NCBI GenBank assembly: GCA_050330055.1
Contig: JBHJOF010000084.1
Span: 1 to 6,800, forward strand
Length of the DNA stretch: 6,800 nt
Direction: 5' to 3'
Origin: JBHJOF01 sp050330055
GTDB taxonomy: Bacteria > Pseudomonadota > Alphaproteobacteria > Kiloniellales > JAKSDN01
The translations under genes and the position numbers were made by a program. The notes beneath the pieces were generated by a model. It saw nothing but the letters and a program-made list of their open reading frames with translations, was not told where the DNA came from and searched no databases. Positions 1-6,274 of the stretch are shown one piece after another (the first letter of the stretch is position 1; every line of letters starts with the position of its first letter).

Positions 1-566
1 CTACTCTAATCGGACAGGCGCAGCCTGACGATGCAGGGCCCATAACCCGCAGGGCAATCGAAGTGATACGACTGGCGGCGGCTATAAAGAAGGACCCTGC
101 CGTTGCGGAACAGTGGATCGGCTACGAGAAGCGATTGGAGCGTTGGACGGCGCGAGATAAAGGAGAAAAGCCAAAATCCTTCCATGTTCCAATTCCTGTT
201 GACCATCCATTGGTTAAAGAACTGATGGAGACATGGGGCATCATTTCTGATGCAGAGGTACATTTCACCCCCGAGTACTTCAACTCGCTGCGGTGGGAGA
301 AACGAGGCGACAAAATTTTCCTGCAATATTTCAGCGGTGCGCAAAGGATTGTCGAAATTGCCATCATTCAGCTAATCGGGGCGCACATTATGATGCTCAA
401 AGTCCTAAATGACTGTCTGGAGGGCGCATTTGCTAAGAACCAAGAGTGGCGAAAGACATATAAAGAATTGCACATCAAAACAAAGCCTTGGGCCGACAAG
501 CTTGATGAAGTGCCGGAATCGACAAATGGTTCATCCAAGGCAGCAGAAACTCCTTCAACCGACTAG
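1..566 (+). CDS. Hypothetical protein, 5'-partial, weakly DUF5677-like
   Basis: I do not recognise this protein with certainty. The frame stays open to the left edge (first whole codon at 3), and the segment before the GTG at 63 reads as plausible protein running into the helix RRAIEVIRLAAAIKKDP, so I treat the gene as entering from outside the window. A GTG start at 63 (167 aa) is the alternative; only a weak AGGG lies 8 nt before it. The product looks soluble and mostly helical. It has a charged middle (YEKRLERW), then SDAEVHFTPEYF, a hydrophobic helix near the C-terminus (IVEIAIIQLIGAHIMMLKVL) and a polar Ser/Thr-rich tail. An Arg/Glu helix followed by an 'S-x-x-x-H' segment resembles DUF5677-type proteins, but this is recall, not a search. 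Two 60-bp stretches I counted in this gene are 40% and 47% GC, whereas one in hutG is about 82%, which suggests horizontal acquisition. No signal peptide is visible in the part present. Confidence 0.6.
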   Translation, partial: TLIGQAQPDDAGPITRRAIEVIRLAAAIKKDPAVAEQWIGYEKRLERWTARDKGEKPKSFHVPIPVDHPLVKELMETWGIISDAEVHFTPEYFNSLRWEKRGDKIFLQYFSGAQRIVEIAIIQLIGAHIMMLKVLNDCLEGAFAKNQEWRKTYKELHIKTKPWADKLDEVPESTNGSSKAAETPSTD

Positions 567-660
567 TTGCCTGCCTTAAACGAACATCCGCCCACTTGGG
601 CTTAGTGTCTGCCCCGCTACATTTGCTATCCCACTCACTCCTACCGCCTCACGGCCCCCC

Positions 661-1470
661 TCACTCCCCCGCCAGCACCAGCACGGTCGGCTGCCTCGGC
701 AGCGTCTCCAGGGCCACGTCGATGGTGGCGCTGGGCTCGATCCGGATCGCGAAGGCGTCGCTCATGCCGCCGAGGAAGCGGCCGAGCGAGGCCGTGCCGA
801 AGTAGTGCATCGGGATGACCAGGCTGGCGCGCAGGTCCTTCAGCACCTCGATCATGGAGGGCAGGTCGAGCGTGTAGCTGCCGTCGACCGGCGCGAAGAC
901 GATGTCGAGGCGGCCGATCAGCGCCAGGTCCTCGCGCGACAGCTTGTGGTGCAGGTGCCCCAGGTGGCCGATGCAGAGGTCGGCCACCTCGAAGATGAAG
1001 ATCGAGTTGCCGTGGCGCTCGACGCCGGCGCCCCAGCTCCTGATGTCGGTCGGCACGTTGCGGATCTGCACGTCGCCGACCGTGAGGTCGTGCTCGGCCG
1101 GCCCGCCCTCCGGGTTCCAGCCGCGCAGCACGTACTTGATCTCCGGGTCGGGGAAGTCGGTGTAGTGCGTCTCGTGCGCGTGGTTCATGGTCGCCACGGT
1201 CGGCGCCGGCCCCGGGCCGGCCCAGCCCGCATAGTCGGTCGCGATCACCACGCCGCCCGGCGTCTCGATGCGGAAGGTCGAGTGGCCGACGTAGGTGATG
1301 CCCACCGTGCCGGCGGACTGAACGGGCGTGAACTTGACCGGGACCCTGATCGGGTCGGGGCCCGGCGTGCGCTCGACGAAGGCCAGGCAGTGGCTGGCCC
1401 AGGCCGGGGCGGGCGCGAGCAGGGGCCAGAAGATGGTGGCCAGCGCGGCAGTCAGGAGCGGGCGAAGCAT
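661..1470 (-). CDS. Exported MBL-fold metallo-hydrolase-like protein
   Basis: A 269-aa protein of the metallo-beta-lactamase superfamily; the substrate is unknown. Residues 1-25 form a signal peptide (MLRPLLTAAL, a hydrophobic core, then APAWA with likely cleavage after A25), so it should act outside the cytoplasm. The MBL pattern is seen as VGHSTFRIETPGG (61-73), ATDY (77-80), NHAHETHYTD (96-105), GHLGHLHH (168-175), the PVDGSYTLD strand-loop (194-202) and IPMHYFG (219-225). The usual HxHxDH reads H97-A-H99-E-T101-H102, so Thr stands where the metal-binding Asp normally is. I chose the ATG at 1468-1470 because GAGAGG lies 8 nt upstream and the signal peptide then starts cleanly. An upstream ATG at 1501-1503 falls inside a REP-like palindrome. 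The gene converges on the left-edge gene with a 94-bp gap and has no operon partner in view. Fold assignment is firm; activity is not. Confidence 0.88.
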   Translation of the reverse strand: MLRPLLTAALATIFWPLLAPAPAWASHCLAFVERTPGPDPIRVPVKFTPVQSAGTVGITYVGHSTFRIETPGGVVIATDYAGWAGPGPAPTVATMNHAHETHYTDFPDPEIKYVLRGWNPEGGPAEHDLTVGDVQIRNVPTDIRSWGAGVERHGNSIFIFEVADLCIGHLGHLHHKLSREDLALIGRLDIVFAPVDGSYTLDLPSMIEVLKDLRASLVIPMHYFGTASLGRFLGGMSDAFAIRIEPSATIDVALETLPRQPTVLVLAGE

Positions 1471-1478
1471 GGGCGGGA

Positions 1479-1484
1479 CCTCTC
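1479..1484 (-). promoter_or_regulatory. Ribosome binding site deciding the MBL-protein start
   Basis: Read on the minus strand this is GAGAGG, 8 nt before the ATG whose first base is 1470. It supports the 269-aa start over the ATG at 1501-1503, which has no such site. Confidence 0.6.
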
Positions 1485-1497
1485 GCTGCATCGCAAT

Positions 1498-1526
1498 CCT
1501 CATCCTTCGACAGGCTCAGGATGAGG
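1498..1526 (+). repeat. REP-like 29-bp palindrome, copy 1
   Basis: A 29-bp imperfect palindrome with arms CCTCATCCT and AGGATGAGG around the 11-nt centre TCGACAGGCTC. It matches a second copy at 1555-1583 in the opposite orientation. Palindromes of this 'TTCGACAGGCTCAGGATGAG' type are, as I recall, scattered through intergenic regions of many alphaproteobacterial genomes. It lies just upstream of the MBL-protein gene, so it may sit in that gene's leader. Confidence 0.8.
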
Positions 1527-1554
1527 GGGAGGGAATGCGCAAGCATAACACGTT

Positions 1555-1583
1555 CCTCATGCTGAGCTTGTCGAAGCATGAGG
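1555..1583 (-). repeat. REP-like 29-bp palindrome, copy 2 (inverted)
   Basis: Arms CCTCATGCT and AGCATGAGG flank GAGCTTGTCGA. The reverse complement matches copy 1 (1498-1526) at all but three positions. Two of the differences are a compensating pair in the stem (C-G in copy 1, G-C here), so the hairpin is kept; the third is in the loop. The two copies are 28 bp apart and head to head, a BIME-like arrangement. Confidence 0.8.
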
Positions 1584-1623
1584 CCTGCGCCGGTGCCTGG
1601 CCGCGCCAGAAAAAGGAATGATC

Positions 1624-1800
1624 GACACAGATGAACACAGATGAACGTGACCGGGATCCTGACTAAGCAGCGGTGTCTTCAGACTGCGACGACCTGGCAC
1701 ACTAAAAGTGCTTTCGTTGTTCAGTTTGTGTTCATCCCGCCTTCGCGGCGCGCCAAAGCGCCGCTACGGCGCGACGGCGGCCGTGTTCATCCGTGTCCAT
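1624..1800. repeat. Intergenic repeat built on ACACAGATGA units
   Basis: Two perfect tandem copies of ACACAGATGA occupy 1625-1644. The complement returns at the far end: 1781-1797, read on the minus strand, matches 1624-1640 at 15 of 17 positions. A further copy, GTGTTCATCC, is at 1728-1737 and again at 1783-1792. Between them lies a GC-rich stem-loop (1745-1764). Together these give a roughly 177-bp element bounded by inverted repeats and containing no gene. Similar 'CACAGATGAACAC' intergenic repeats occur in many bacteria, as I recall. I see no transposase and no clear target-site duplication. Confidence 0.6.
1745..1764. repeat. GC-rich perfect stem-loop inside the intergenic repeat
   Basis: GCGGCGC (1745-1751) pairs perfectly with GCGCCGC (1758-1764) around the 6-nt loop GCCAAA. 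No T-run follows on either strand, so it is unlikely to be a standard intrinsic terminator. A REP-type structural element is more likely. Confidence 0.55.
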
Positions 1801-1892
1801 AACGGTTTGTTCCTTCCGGTCTTGCACGCCCTCGGCCCCTGTGACGCCACCCCCTTGACGGACCGCCTCCCGCCCGCCACACCTGCCTCCCC

Positions 1893-2714
1893 ATGGAGCC
1901 CTACCGTTTCACGGCCGGCAGCGCGCCGCTGCTGGTCTCCATGCCGCACGTCGGGACCCACCTGCCGCCGGAGCTGGCCGCGCGCCTGACGCCGGCGGCG
2001 CGGGGGCTGCCGGATACCGACTGGCACGTCGACCGGCTCTACGACTTCCTGGGCGAGCTGGGGGCTTCGGTGATCGCCGCCACCCATTCGCGCTATGTCA
2101 TCGACCTCAACCGCGATCCCGAGGGCAAGCCGCTCTACCCCGGCGCGAGCGAGACCGAGCTCTGCCCGACCTCGAGCTTCGACAGCGCGCCGCTCTACCG
2201 CGACGGCGCGGCGCCGGGGCCGGACGAGGTGGCGGCGCGGCGCGAGGCGCTCTGGCGGCCCTACCACGAGCGCCTGGCGGCCGAGCTGGCGGCGCTCAAG
2301 GCCCGGCACGGCCGGGTGCTGCTGTGGGACGCCCACTCGATCCGCAGCCGGGTGCCGCGCTTTTTCGAGGGCCGGCTGCCCGACCTCAATCTGGGCAGCG
2401 GCGGCGGGACCAGCGCCGATCCGGGCCTGATCGCGGCGGTGGCCCAGGTCTTGGGGGAGGCGGCGGCGAGCGCCGGGCGTTACAGCCACGCGGTGGACGG
2501 GCGCTTCAAGGGCGGCCATATCACCCGCCGCTACGGCGATCCGGCCCAGGGAATCCATGCCTTGCAACTGGAACTCTCCCAGATTACCTACATGGACGAA
2601 GCGCCGCCCTATGCCTTCCGCGAGGATCTGGCCGAGGGCATCCGCCCGGTGCTGCGGCGCTTGCTCGAGACGGCACTGGACTGGATCGGGGGGCAGGACG
2701 GGGGCATTCGCTAG
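1893..2714 (+). CDS. hutG: N-formylglutamate deformylase (histidine degradation)
   Basis: A 273-aa cytoplasmic enzyme of the N-formylglutamate amidohydrolase family, which hydrolyses N-formyl-L-glutamate to glutamate and formate in the last step of the HutF-HutG route. Family signatures appear in order: MPHVGTHLP (17-25), DTDWHVDRLYDF (41-52), YVIDLNRDPEGKPLYPG (68-84), LLWDAHSIRSRVPRFFEG (143-160), DLNLGS (164-169), GRFKGGHITRRYG (203-215) and LQLELSQITYMDE (225-237). His20, Asp43/His45 and Asp146/His148 are likely metal or catalytic positions, inferred from conservation. The length is normal for the family. The ATG at 1893 is the only start that keeps the N-terminal motif, yet a pyrimidine-rich stretch with no Shine-Dalgarno precedes it. 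It is separated from hutI and hutF by the ialB-like gene, so it is probably its own transcription unit or cotranscribed with that gene 88 bp downstream. Confidence 0.93.
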   Translation: MEPYRFTAGSAPLLVSMPHVGTHLPPELAARLTPAARGLPDTDWHVDRLYDFLGELGASVIAATHSRYVIDLNRDPEGKPLYPGASETELCPTSSFDSAPLYRDGAAPGPDEVAARREALWRPYHERLAAELAALKARHGRVLLWDAHSIRSRVPRFFEGRLPDLNLGSGGGTSADPGLIAAVAQVLGEAAASAGRYSHAVDGRFKGGHITRRYGDPAQGIHALQLELSQITYMDEAPPYAFREDLAEGIRPVLRRLLETALDWIGGQDGGIR

Positions 2715-2792
2715 CCGCCGCATGACAAGGCCCTGCAAACCTAGGCCCTACGAACCCAAATCCGGCACAACGAGATTGGCGCGAGCCGACGT

Positions 2793-2797
2793 AAGGA
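2793..2797 (+). promoter_or_regulatory. Ribosome binding site of the IalB-family gene
   Basis: AAGGA lies 5 nt before the ATG at 2803. It fixes that start against longer readings of the same open frame, which would run back into hutG. Confidence 0.6.
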
Positions 2798-2802
2798 CGC
2801 GA

Positions 2803-3357
2803 ATGCACTCATTTCATCAACGGGCCGCGCGGCGGGCCAGGGGCAGCCTGGCAGCCTTGCTGCTCGGGTTCATGACGGCCGGCGGCCTCAACGTCCCGGA
2901 CGCGGCCGCCCAGGATACGGCCGCCAAGCCGAACGACGGCAAGGTGTTCCAGGACTGGCGCGTGCGCTGCGCCGACGACGCGCACAACCTGGCGGCCGGC
3001 GGCTGCTTCATCTTCCAGAGCGTGGTCAACAACGAGACCCAGCAGCCGGTCATGCAGCTCGTCGTCGGCCGGCTCGCCGAAGACAACCAGCCGGCCGCGG
3101 TCATCACCCTGCCGCTCGGCATCCGCGTGGCGCCGGGCGTGCTCATGCAGATCGACCAGAACGAGGCGGTGCGCCTGCCCTTCGAGCGCTGCCTGCCGGA
3201 CGGCTGCAAGGTGCAGTTCCGCATCGACGAGAATCAGATGGCGGCCTTCAAGTCCGGCGTCGGCGGCAAGCTGGCGTTCCAGGATGCCCAGGGCCGCAAC
3301 ATCACGCTGCCCTTCTCCCTCAAGGGCTTCACCGCCGCCTTCGCCTCGCTGCAGTAG
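2803..3357 (+). CDS. Invasion-associated locus B (IalB) family protein
   Basis: A 184-aa secreted protein of the IalB family, named after a Bartonella protein linked to erythrocyte invasion but widespread in free-living Alphaproteobacteria, where its role is unclear. An Arg-rich n-region (RRARG, about 10-14) and a hydrophobic stretch (SLAALLLGFMTAGG) lead to a likely cleavage site near DAAAQ (33-37), so the mature protein is probably periplasmic. Typical features are FQDWRVRC (49-56), GGCFIFQ (66-72), QLVVGRL (85-91), ITLPLGIRVAPGV (101-113), the paired-Cys segment FERCLPDGC (127-135) and a C-terminal LPFSLKGF (169-176). Four cysteines (56, 68, 130, 135) could form two disulfides. The frame is open well upstream, but AAGGA before the ATG at 2803 and the signal peptide fix the start. 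It sits 88 bp after hutG on the same strand and ends facing hutI. I see no functional link to histidine breakdown. Confidence 0.88.
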   Translation: MHSFHQRAARRARGSLAALLLGFMTAGGLNVPDAAAQDTAAKPNDGKVFQDWRVRCADDAHNLAAGGCFIFQSVVNNETQQPVMQLVVGRLAEDNQPAAVITLPLGIRVAPGVLMQIDQNEAVRLPFERCLPDGCKVQFRIDENQMAAFKSGVGGKLAFQDAQGRNITLPFSLKGFTAAFASLQ

Positions 3358-3394
3358 GGGCGCATAGCGTCGCTGGCGCGACAGACTCCTTCTT

Positions 3395-3548
3395 TTCACC
3401 CTCACCCTCCCAACGCTTCTCGCGTTGGACCCCTCCCTCTCCCCTCCGAGGGAGAGGGAATTCAAGGGCGCCAGTTTGTTCCCCTCGCCCTTGAGGGGAG
3501 AGGGAGGGGCCCAAGCGGCCGTAGGACGCTTGGGAGGGAGAGGGTGAA
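3395..3548. repeat. Large inverted REP/BIME-like repeat, possible two-way terminator
   Basis: Almost the whole gap between the convergent ialB-like gene and hutI is self-complementary. The outer arms 3395-3413 and 3530-3548 match at 18 of 19 positions. Inside are perfect stems: 3410-3416 with 3422-3428 (loop TTCTC), 3434-3443 with 3450-3459 (10 bp), 3462-3470 with 3486-3494 (9 bp), 3481-3486 with 3493-3498, and 3510-3517 with 3527-3534 (8 bp). The two halves are related copies in opposite orientation. The left copy has an extra 17-nt segment (3447-3463) that completes its own hairpin. Such CCCTCTCCCC-rich repeats are common between genes in high-GC Proteobacteria, as I recall. Its position suggests it could stop transcription from both sides, although no clear T-run is present; that role is inference. 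Confidence 0.8.
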
Positions 3549-3560
3549 TAAAGGTCCGCG

Positions 3561-4796
3561 CTAACGCCCCAGCGCCACCACCTTCCCGCCTTGCACCGCT
3601 AGGTGCAGCGGGTTGAAGCCGATGCGGTAGGCGAGCTCGGCCGGGCGTTCGATGTCCCAGATGGCGAAATCGGCGGCCTTGCCGGTCTCGAGCGTGCCGT
3701 GGCTCTCACTCAGGCCGAGCGCGCGCGCCGCGTTGCGCGTCACCCCGGCCAGCGCCTCCTCGGGCGTCATGCGGAACAGCGTGCAGGCCATGTTGAGCAT
3801 CAGCAGCAGCGAGGTGGCGGGCGCGCTGCCCGGGTTGCAGTCGGTGGCGATCGCGATCGGTACGCCGGCGTTGCGCAGCGCCTCGACCGGCGGCAGCTTG
3901 GTCTCGCGCAGGAAGTAGAAGGCGCCCGGCAGCAGCACCGCGACCGTACCGCTCCCGGCCATGGCTGCGATGCCGTCCTCGTTGGTGTACTCCAGGTGAT
4001 CGGCCGAGAGCGCGCCGTAGCGACTGGCCAGGGCCGCGCCGCCCAGGTCGGAGAGCTGGTCGGCGTGCAGCTTGACCGGCAGGCCCACCGCCAGCGCCGC
4101 CTCGAAGACGCGTGCGGTCTGCTCGGGCGTGAAGCCGATCGATTCGCAGAAGGCGTCGACCGCGTCGGCCAGGCCGGAGCGCGCCACGTCGGGCAGCATC
4201 GCGATCACCGTGTCGATGTAGTCGTCGGCGCGGCCGTCGTACTCGGGCGGCAGGGCGTGTGCGCCCAGGAAGGTGGTGCGCAGCGTGACCGGCAGTTCGG
4301 CGGCCAGCCTGCGGGCGACGCGGAGCTGCTTCAGCTCGGTCTCGAAGTCCAGGCCGTAGCCCGATTTGACCTCGACCGTGGTGACGCCCTCGGCCAGCAG
4401 GGCGCGCAGGTGGGGCAGGGCGGCCGCCAGCAGGCTCTCCTCATCGGCCGCGCGGGTGGCGGCCACGGTCGAGCGGATGCCGCCGCCGGCCCGGGCGATC
4501 TCGGCGTAGCTGGCGCCCTTGAGGCGCAGCTCGAACTCGGCCGCCCGGTCGCCGCCGTAGACCAGGTGGGTGTGGCAGTCGATCAGGCCCGGCGTGATCC
4601 AGCGCCCGTCCAGGTCGTGCACCTCCTGGGCCAGCGCGGTCGGCCTGCCCGGCAGCTCGGACTCGCGGCCTAGCCAGGCGATGCGGCTATCTTCCACCGC
4701 CAGCGCCGCCCTCTCGATGGCGCCGTAGGGCGCGGCGGTCTTGCCGTCGCCGGCCATGGTGGCAAGGCGGGCGTTGCGCCACAGGCTGTCCCACAT
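3561..4796 (-). CDS. hutI: Imidazolonepropionase
   Basis: A 411-aa cytoplasmic amidohydrolase-superfamily enzyme that hydrolyses 4-imidazolone-5-propanoate to N-formimino-L-glutamate, the third step of histidine degradation. The order of motifs is that of HutI: an N-terminal composite beta-domain, WITPGLIDCHTHLVYGGDRAAEF (66-88) with metal ligands H75 and H77, RAGGGIRSTVAATR (102-115), EVKSGYGLD (142-150), TFLGAHALPPEY (175-186), KLHADQLSD (242-250) with H244, SADHLEYT (264-271), and ATDCNPGSAP (317-326) with D319. The spacing of H75, H77, H244 and D319 equals that of the metal ligands I recall for the Bacillus subtilis enzyme. The length is normal and no key residue is missing. The ATG at 4794-4796 gives MWDSLWRNARLATM, a usual HutI N-terminus, but has no visible Shine-Dalgarno. 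It is divergent from hutF. Confidence 0.96.
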   Translation of the reverse strand: MWDSLWRNARLATMAGDGKTAAPYGAIERAALAVEDSRIAWLGRESELPGRPTALAQEVHDLDGRWITPGLIDCHTHLVYGGDRAAEFELRLKGASYAEIARAGGGIRSTVAATRAADEESLLAAALPHLRALLAEGVTTVEVKSGYGLDFETELKQLRVARRLAAELPVTLRTTFLGAHALPPEYDGRADDYIDTVIAMLPDVARSGLADAVDAFCESIGFTPEQTARVFEAALAVGLPVKLHADQLSDLGGAALASRYGALSADHLEYTNEDGIAAMAGSGTVAVLLPGAFYFLRETKLPPVEALRNAGVPIAIATDCNPGSAPATSLLLMLNMACTLFRMTPEEALAGVTRNAARALGLSESHGTLETGKAADFAIWDIERPAELAYRIGFNPLHLAVQGGKVVALGR

Positions 4797-4897
4797 GTCT
4801 AGGCCAATCGCTGCTGTTGTGAGGTGCAGCCCTAGGTCTTACTGTCCGGGCGCCCTGCCCGCAATCGCAGACCCACCAGCTGTCCGACCCATTGCCC
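4797..4897. promoter_or_regulatory. Divergent promoter region between hutI and hutF
   Basis: These 101 bp separate two genes transcribed away from each other in the same pathway, so both promoters should lie here or just inside the coding ends. I see no strong -35/-10 pair, no HutC-type TGTA-NN-TACA palindrome and no Shine-Dalgarno before either start. The call rests on gene layout only. Confidence 0.4.
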
Positions 4898-6274
4898 ATG
4901 ACCGATACCGCCCTCTTCGCCGAAACCGCCCTGCTGCCCGACGGCTGGGCGAGCAACGCGCGCTTCGAGATCGGGGCCGACGGCAATCTGGCGAAGGTCG
5001 AAGCGGGGGTGGTGCCAGCCGGGGCGCCACGCGCCGCCGGGCCCGTGCTGCCGGGCATGCCGAACCTGCACAGCCACGCCTTCCAGCGCGCCATGGCGGG
5101 GCTGGCCGAGCGCGCCGGGCCGCAGAAGGACAGCTTCTGGACCTGGCGCGAGGTCATGTACGGCTTCGTCGGCCGGCTCGATCCCGAGCAGCTCGAGGCG
5201 ATCGCCGCCCAGCTCTATGTCGAGATGCTGAAGGCCGGCTACACCGCGGTCGGCGAGTTCCACTACCTGCACCACGACCCGGCGGGCAATCGCTACGCCG
5301 ACCCCGCCGAATTGTCGCGCCGCATCGTGGCCGCCGCCGAGCTGAGCGGCATCGGCCTGACTCATCTGCCGGTGCTGTACGGCTACGGCGGCTTCGGCGG
5401 CCAGGTGGCGGGCGTGGGGCAGCGGCGTTTCCTCAACGATCCGGCCGCGCTGCTGAAAATCGCCGAGGCGATCCAGCGCGACCATGCCAATGGTCAGCTC
5501 CGCGTCGGCATCGCGCCCCATTCGCTGCGCGCGGTGACGCCCGAGAGCCTGCGCGAGGCGCTGGCCGGCATAACCGCGCTCGACAAGACGGCGCCGATCC
5601 ACTTGCACATCGCCGAGCAGGTCAAGGAGGTCGAGGACTGTCTCGCCTGGTGCGGCCGGCGGCCGGTCGAGTGGCTGCTGGCCGAGATCGGCGTCGACCG
5701 GCGCTGGTGCCTGGTGCACGCCACCCACATGACCGAGGCCGAGACCACGGCCTTGGCCGAGAGCGGCGCGGTTGCCGGCCTCTGCCCGACCACCGAGGCC
5801 AACCTGGGCGACGGCCTGTTCCCGGCGCCGGACTACCTGCGCCAGGGCGGCGCCTTCGGCATCGGCTCGGACAGCCACATCTCGGTCAGCCCGATCGAGG
5901 AGCTGCGCTGGCTCGAGTACGGCCAGCGCCTGCTGCACCGCCAGCGCAATCTGCTGGCCAGTGGGCAAGGCGCTTCGGTTGGGGCGGGACTTTACAAGGC
6001 GGCGCTGGCCGGCGGGGCGCAGGCGCTGGGCCGGCCGGTCGGGCGCCTGGAGGCGGGCTGCCGCGCCGACCTGCTGGTGCTCGACCCTGACTGCCCGGCC
6101 CTGGCGGGCCTGGCGGGCGACCAGCTGTTGGACGGCGTGATCTTCGCCGGGAACCGCAACCCGGTGCGCGACGTTATGGTCGGCGGCCGCTGGCGGGTGC
6201 GCGAGGGGCGCCACCACGAGGAAGCGGCAGTCTTCGCGCGCTACCGGGCCGTTCTGGCCCAACTCACCGCCTAG
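4898..6274 (+). CDS. hutF: Formimidoylglutamate deiminase
   Basis: A 458-aa cytoplasmic amidohydrolase-superfamily enzyme that converts N-formimino-L-glutamate to N-formyl-L-glutamate and ammonia, feeding HutG. The diagnostic segment is LPGMPNLHSHAFQRAMAGLAE (51-71), with metal ligands H58 and H60 and an adjacent Gln. It is followed by DSFWTWREVMYGF (78-90), AVGEFHYLHHDPAG (117-130), GIAPHSLRAV (204-213), PIHLHIAEQ (233-241) with H237 and E240, LVHATHMTE (272-280) with H274, CPTTEANLGDGLFP (296-309), and GIGSDSHISVSPIEELRWLEY (321-341) with D325. The set H58/H60/H237/H274/D325 fits a one-metal site of this superfamily. The length is normal. I prefer the ATG at 4898 over the in-frame TTG two codons earlier; neither has a Shine-Dalgarno. 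It is divergent from hutI and on the same strand as the ornithine cyclodeaminase-like gene 149 bp downstream. Confidence 0.96.
   Translation: MTDTALFAETALLPDGWASNARFEIGADGNLAKVEAGVVPAGAPRAAGPVLPGMPNLHSHAFQRAMAGLAERAGPQKDSFWTWREVMYGFVGRLDPEQLEAIAAQLYVEMLKAGYTAVGEFHYLHHDPAGNRYADPAELSRRIVAAAELSGIGLTHLPVLYGYGGFGGQVAGVGQRRFLNDPAALLKIAEAIQRDHANGQLRVGIAPHSLRAVTPESLREALAGITALDKTAPIHLHIAEQVKEVEDCLAWCGRRPVEWLLAEIGVDRRWCLVHATHMTEAETTALAESGAVAGLCPTTEANLGDGLFPAPDYLRQGGAFGIGSDSHISVSPIEELRWLEYGQRLLHRQRNLLASGQGASVGAGLYKAALAGGAQALGRPVGRLEAGCRADLLVLDPDCPALAGLAGDQLLDGVIFAGNRNPVRDVMVGGRWRVREGRHHEEAAVFARYRAVLAQLTA

Noticed and set aside
590..601. GCCC-ACTT-GGGC hairpin after the left-edge gene as a terminator
   Set aside because: The stem is only 4-5 bp and no T-run follows.
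1471..1503. An 11-codon longer N-terminus for the MBL protein starting at 1503
   Set aside because: That ATG lies inside a REP-like palindrome and adds a charged, non-signal segment. The ATG at 1470 has a Shine-Dalgarno and starts a clean signal peptide.
641..1579. A 312-codon open frame on the minus strand overlapping the MBL-protein gene
   Set aside because: It is an out-of-frame shadow of the MBL gene, rich in Arg, Pro and Gly as expected from high-GC DNA, and it has no recognisable domain.
2557..2802. An upstream extension of the IalB-family gene giving 266 aa
   Set aside because: It overlaps hutG in another frame, and the signal peptide and ribosome binding site both point to 2803.
3603..4673. 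A 356-codon plus-strand open frame opposite hutI
   Set aside because: It mirrors hutI codons, has no conserved motif, and the hutI frame is unambiguous.
4817..4845. TTGTGA and TACTGT 17 nt apart as a sigma-70 promoter for hutF
   Set aside because: Only 4 of 6 and 3 of 6 bases match consensus, a level expected by chance.
4832..6262. A 476-codon open frame antisense to hutF, and a 449-codon frame at 4741-6090
   Set aside because: Both have the low-complexity Arg/Ala/Gln or Arg/Pro make-up of shadow frames, while hutF itself shows all family motifs.
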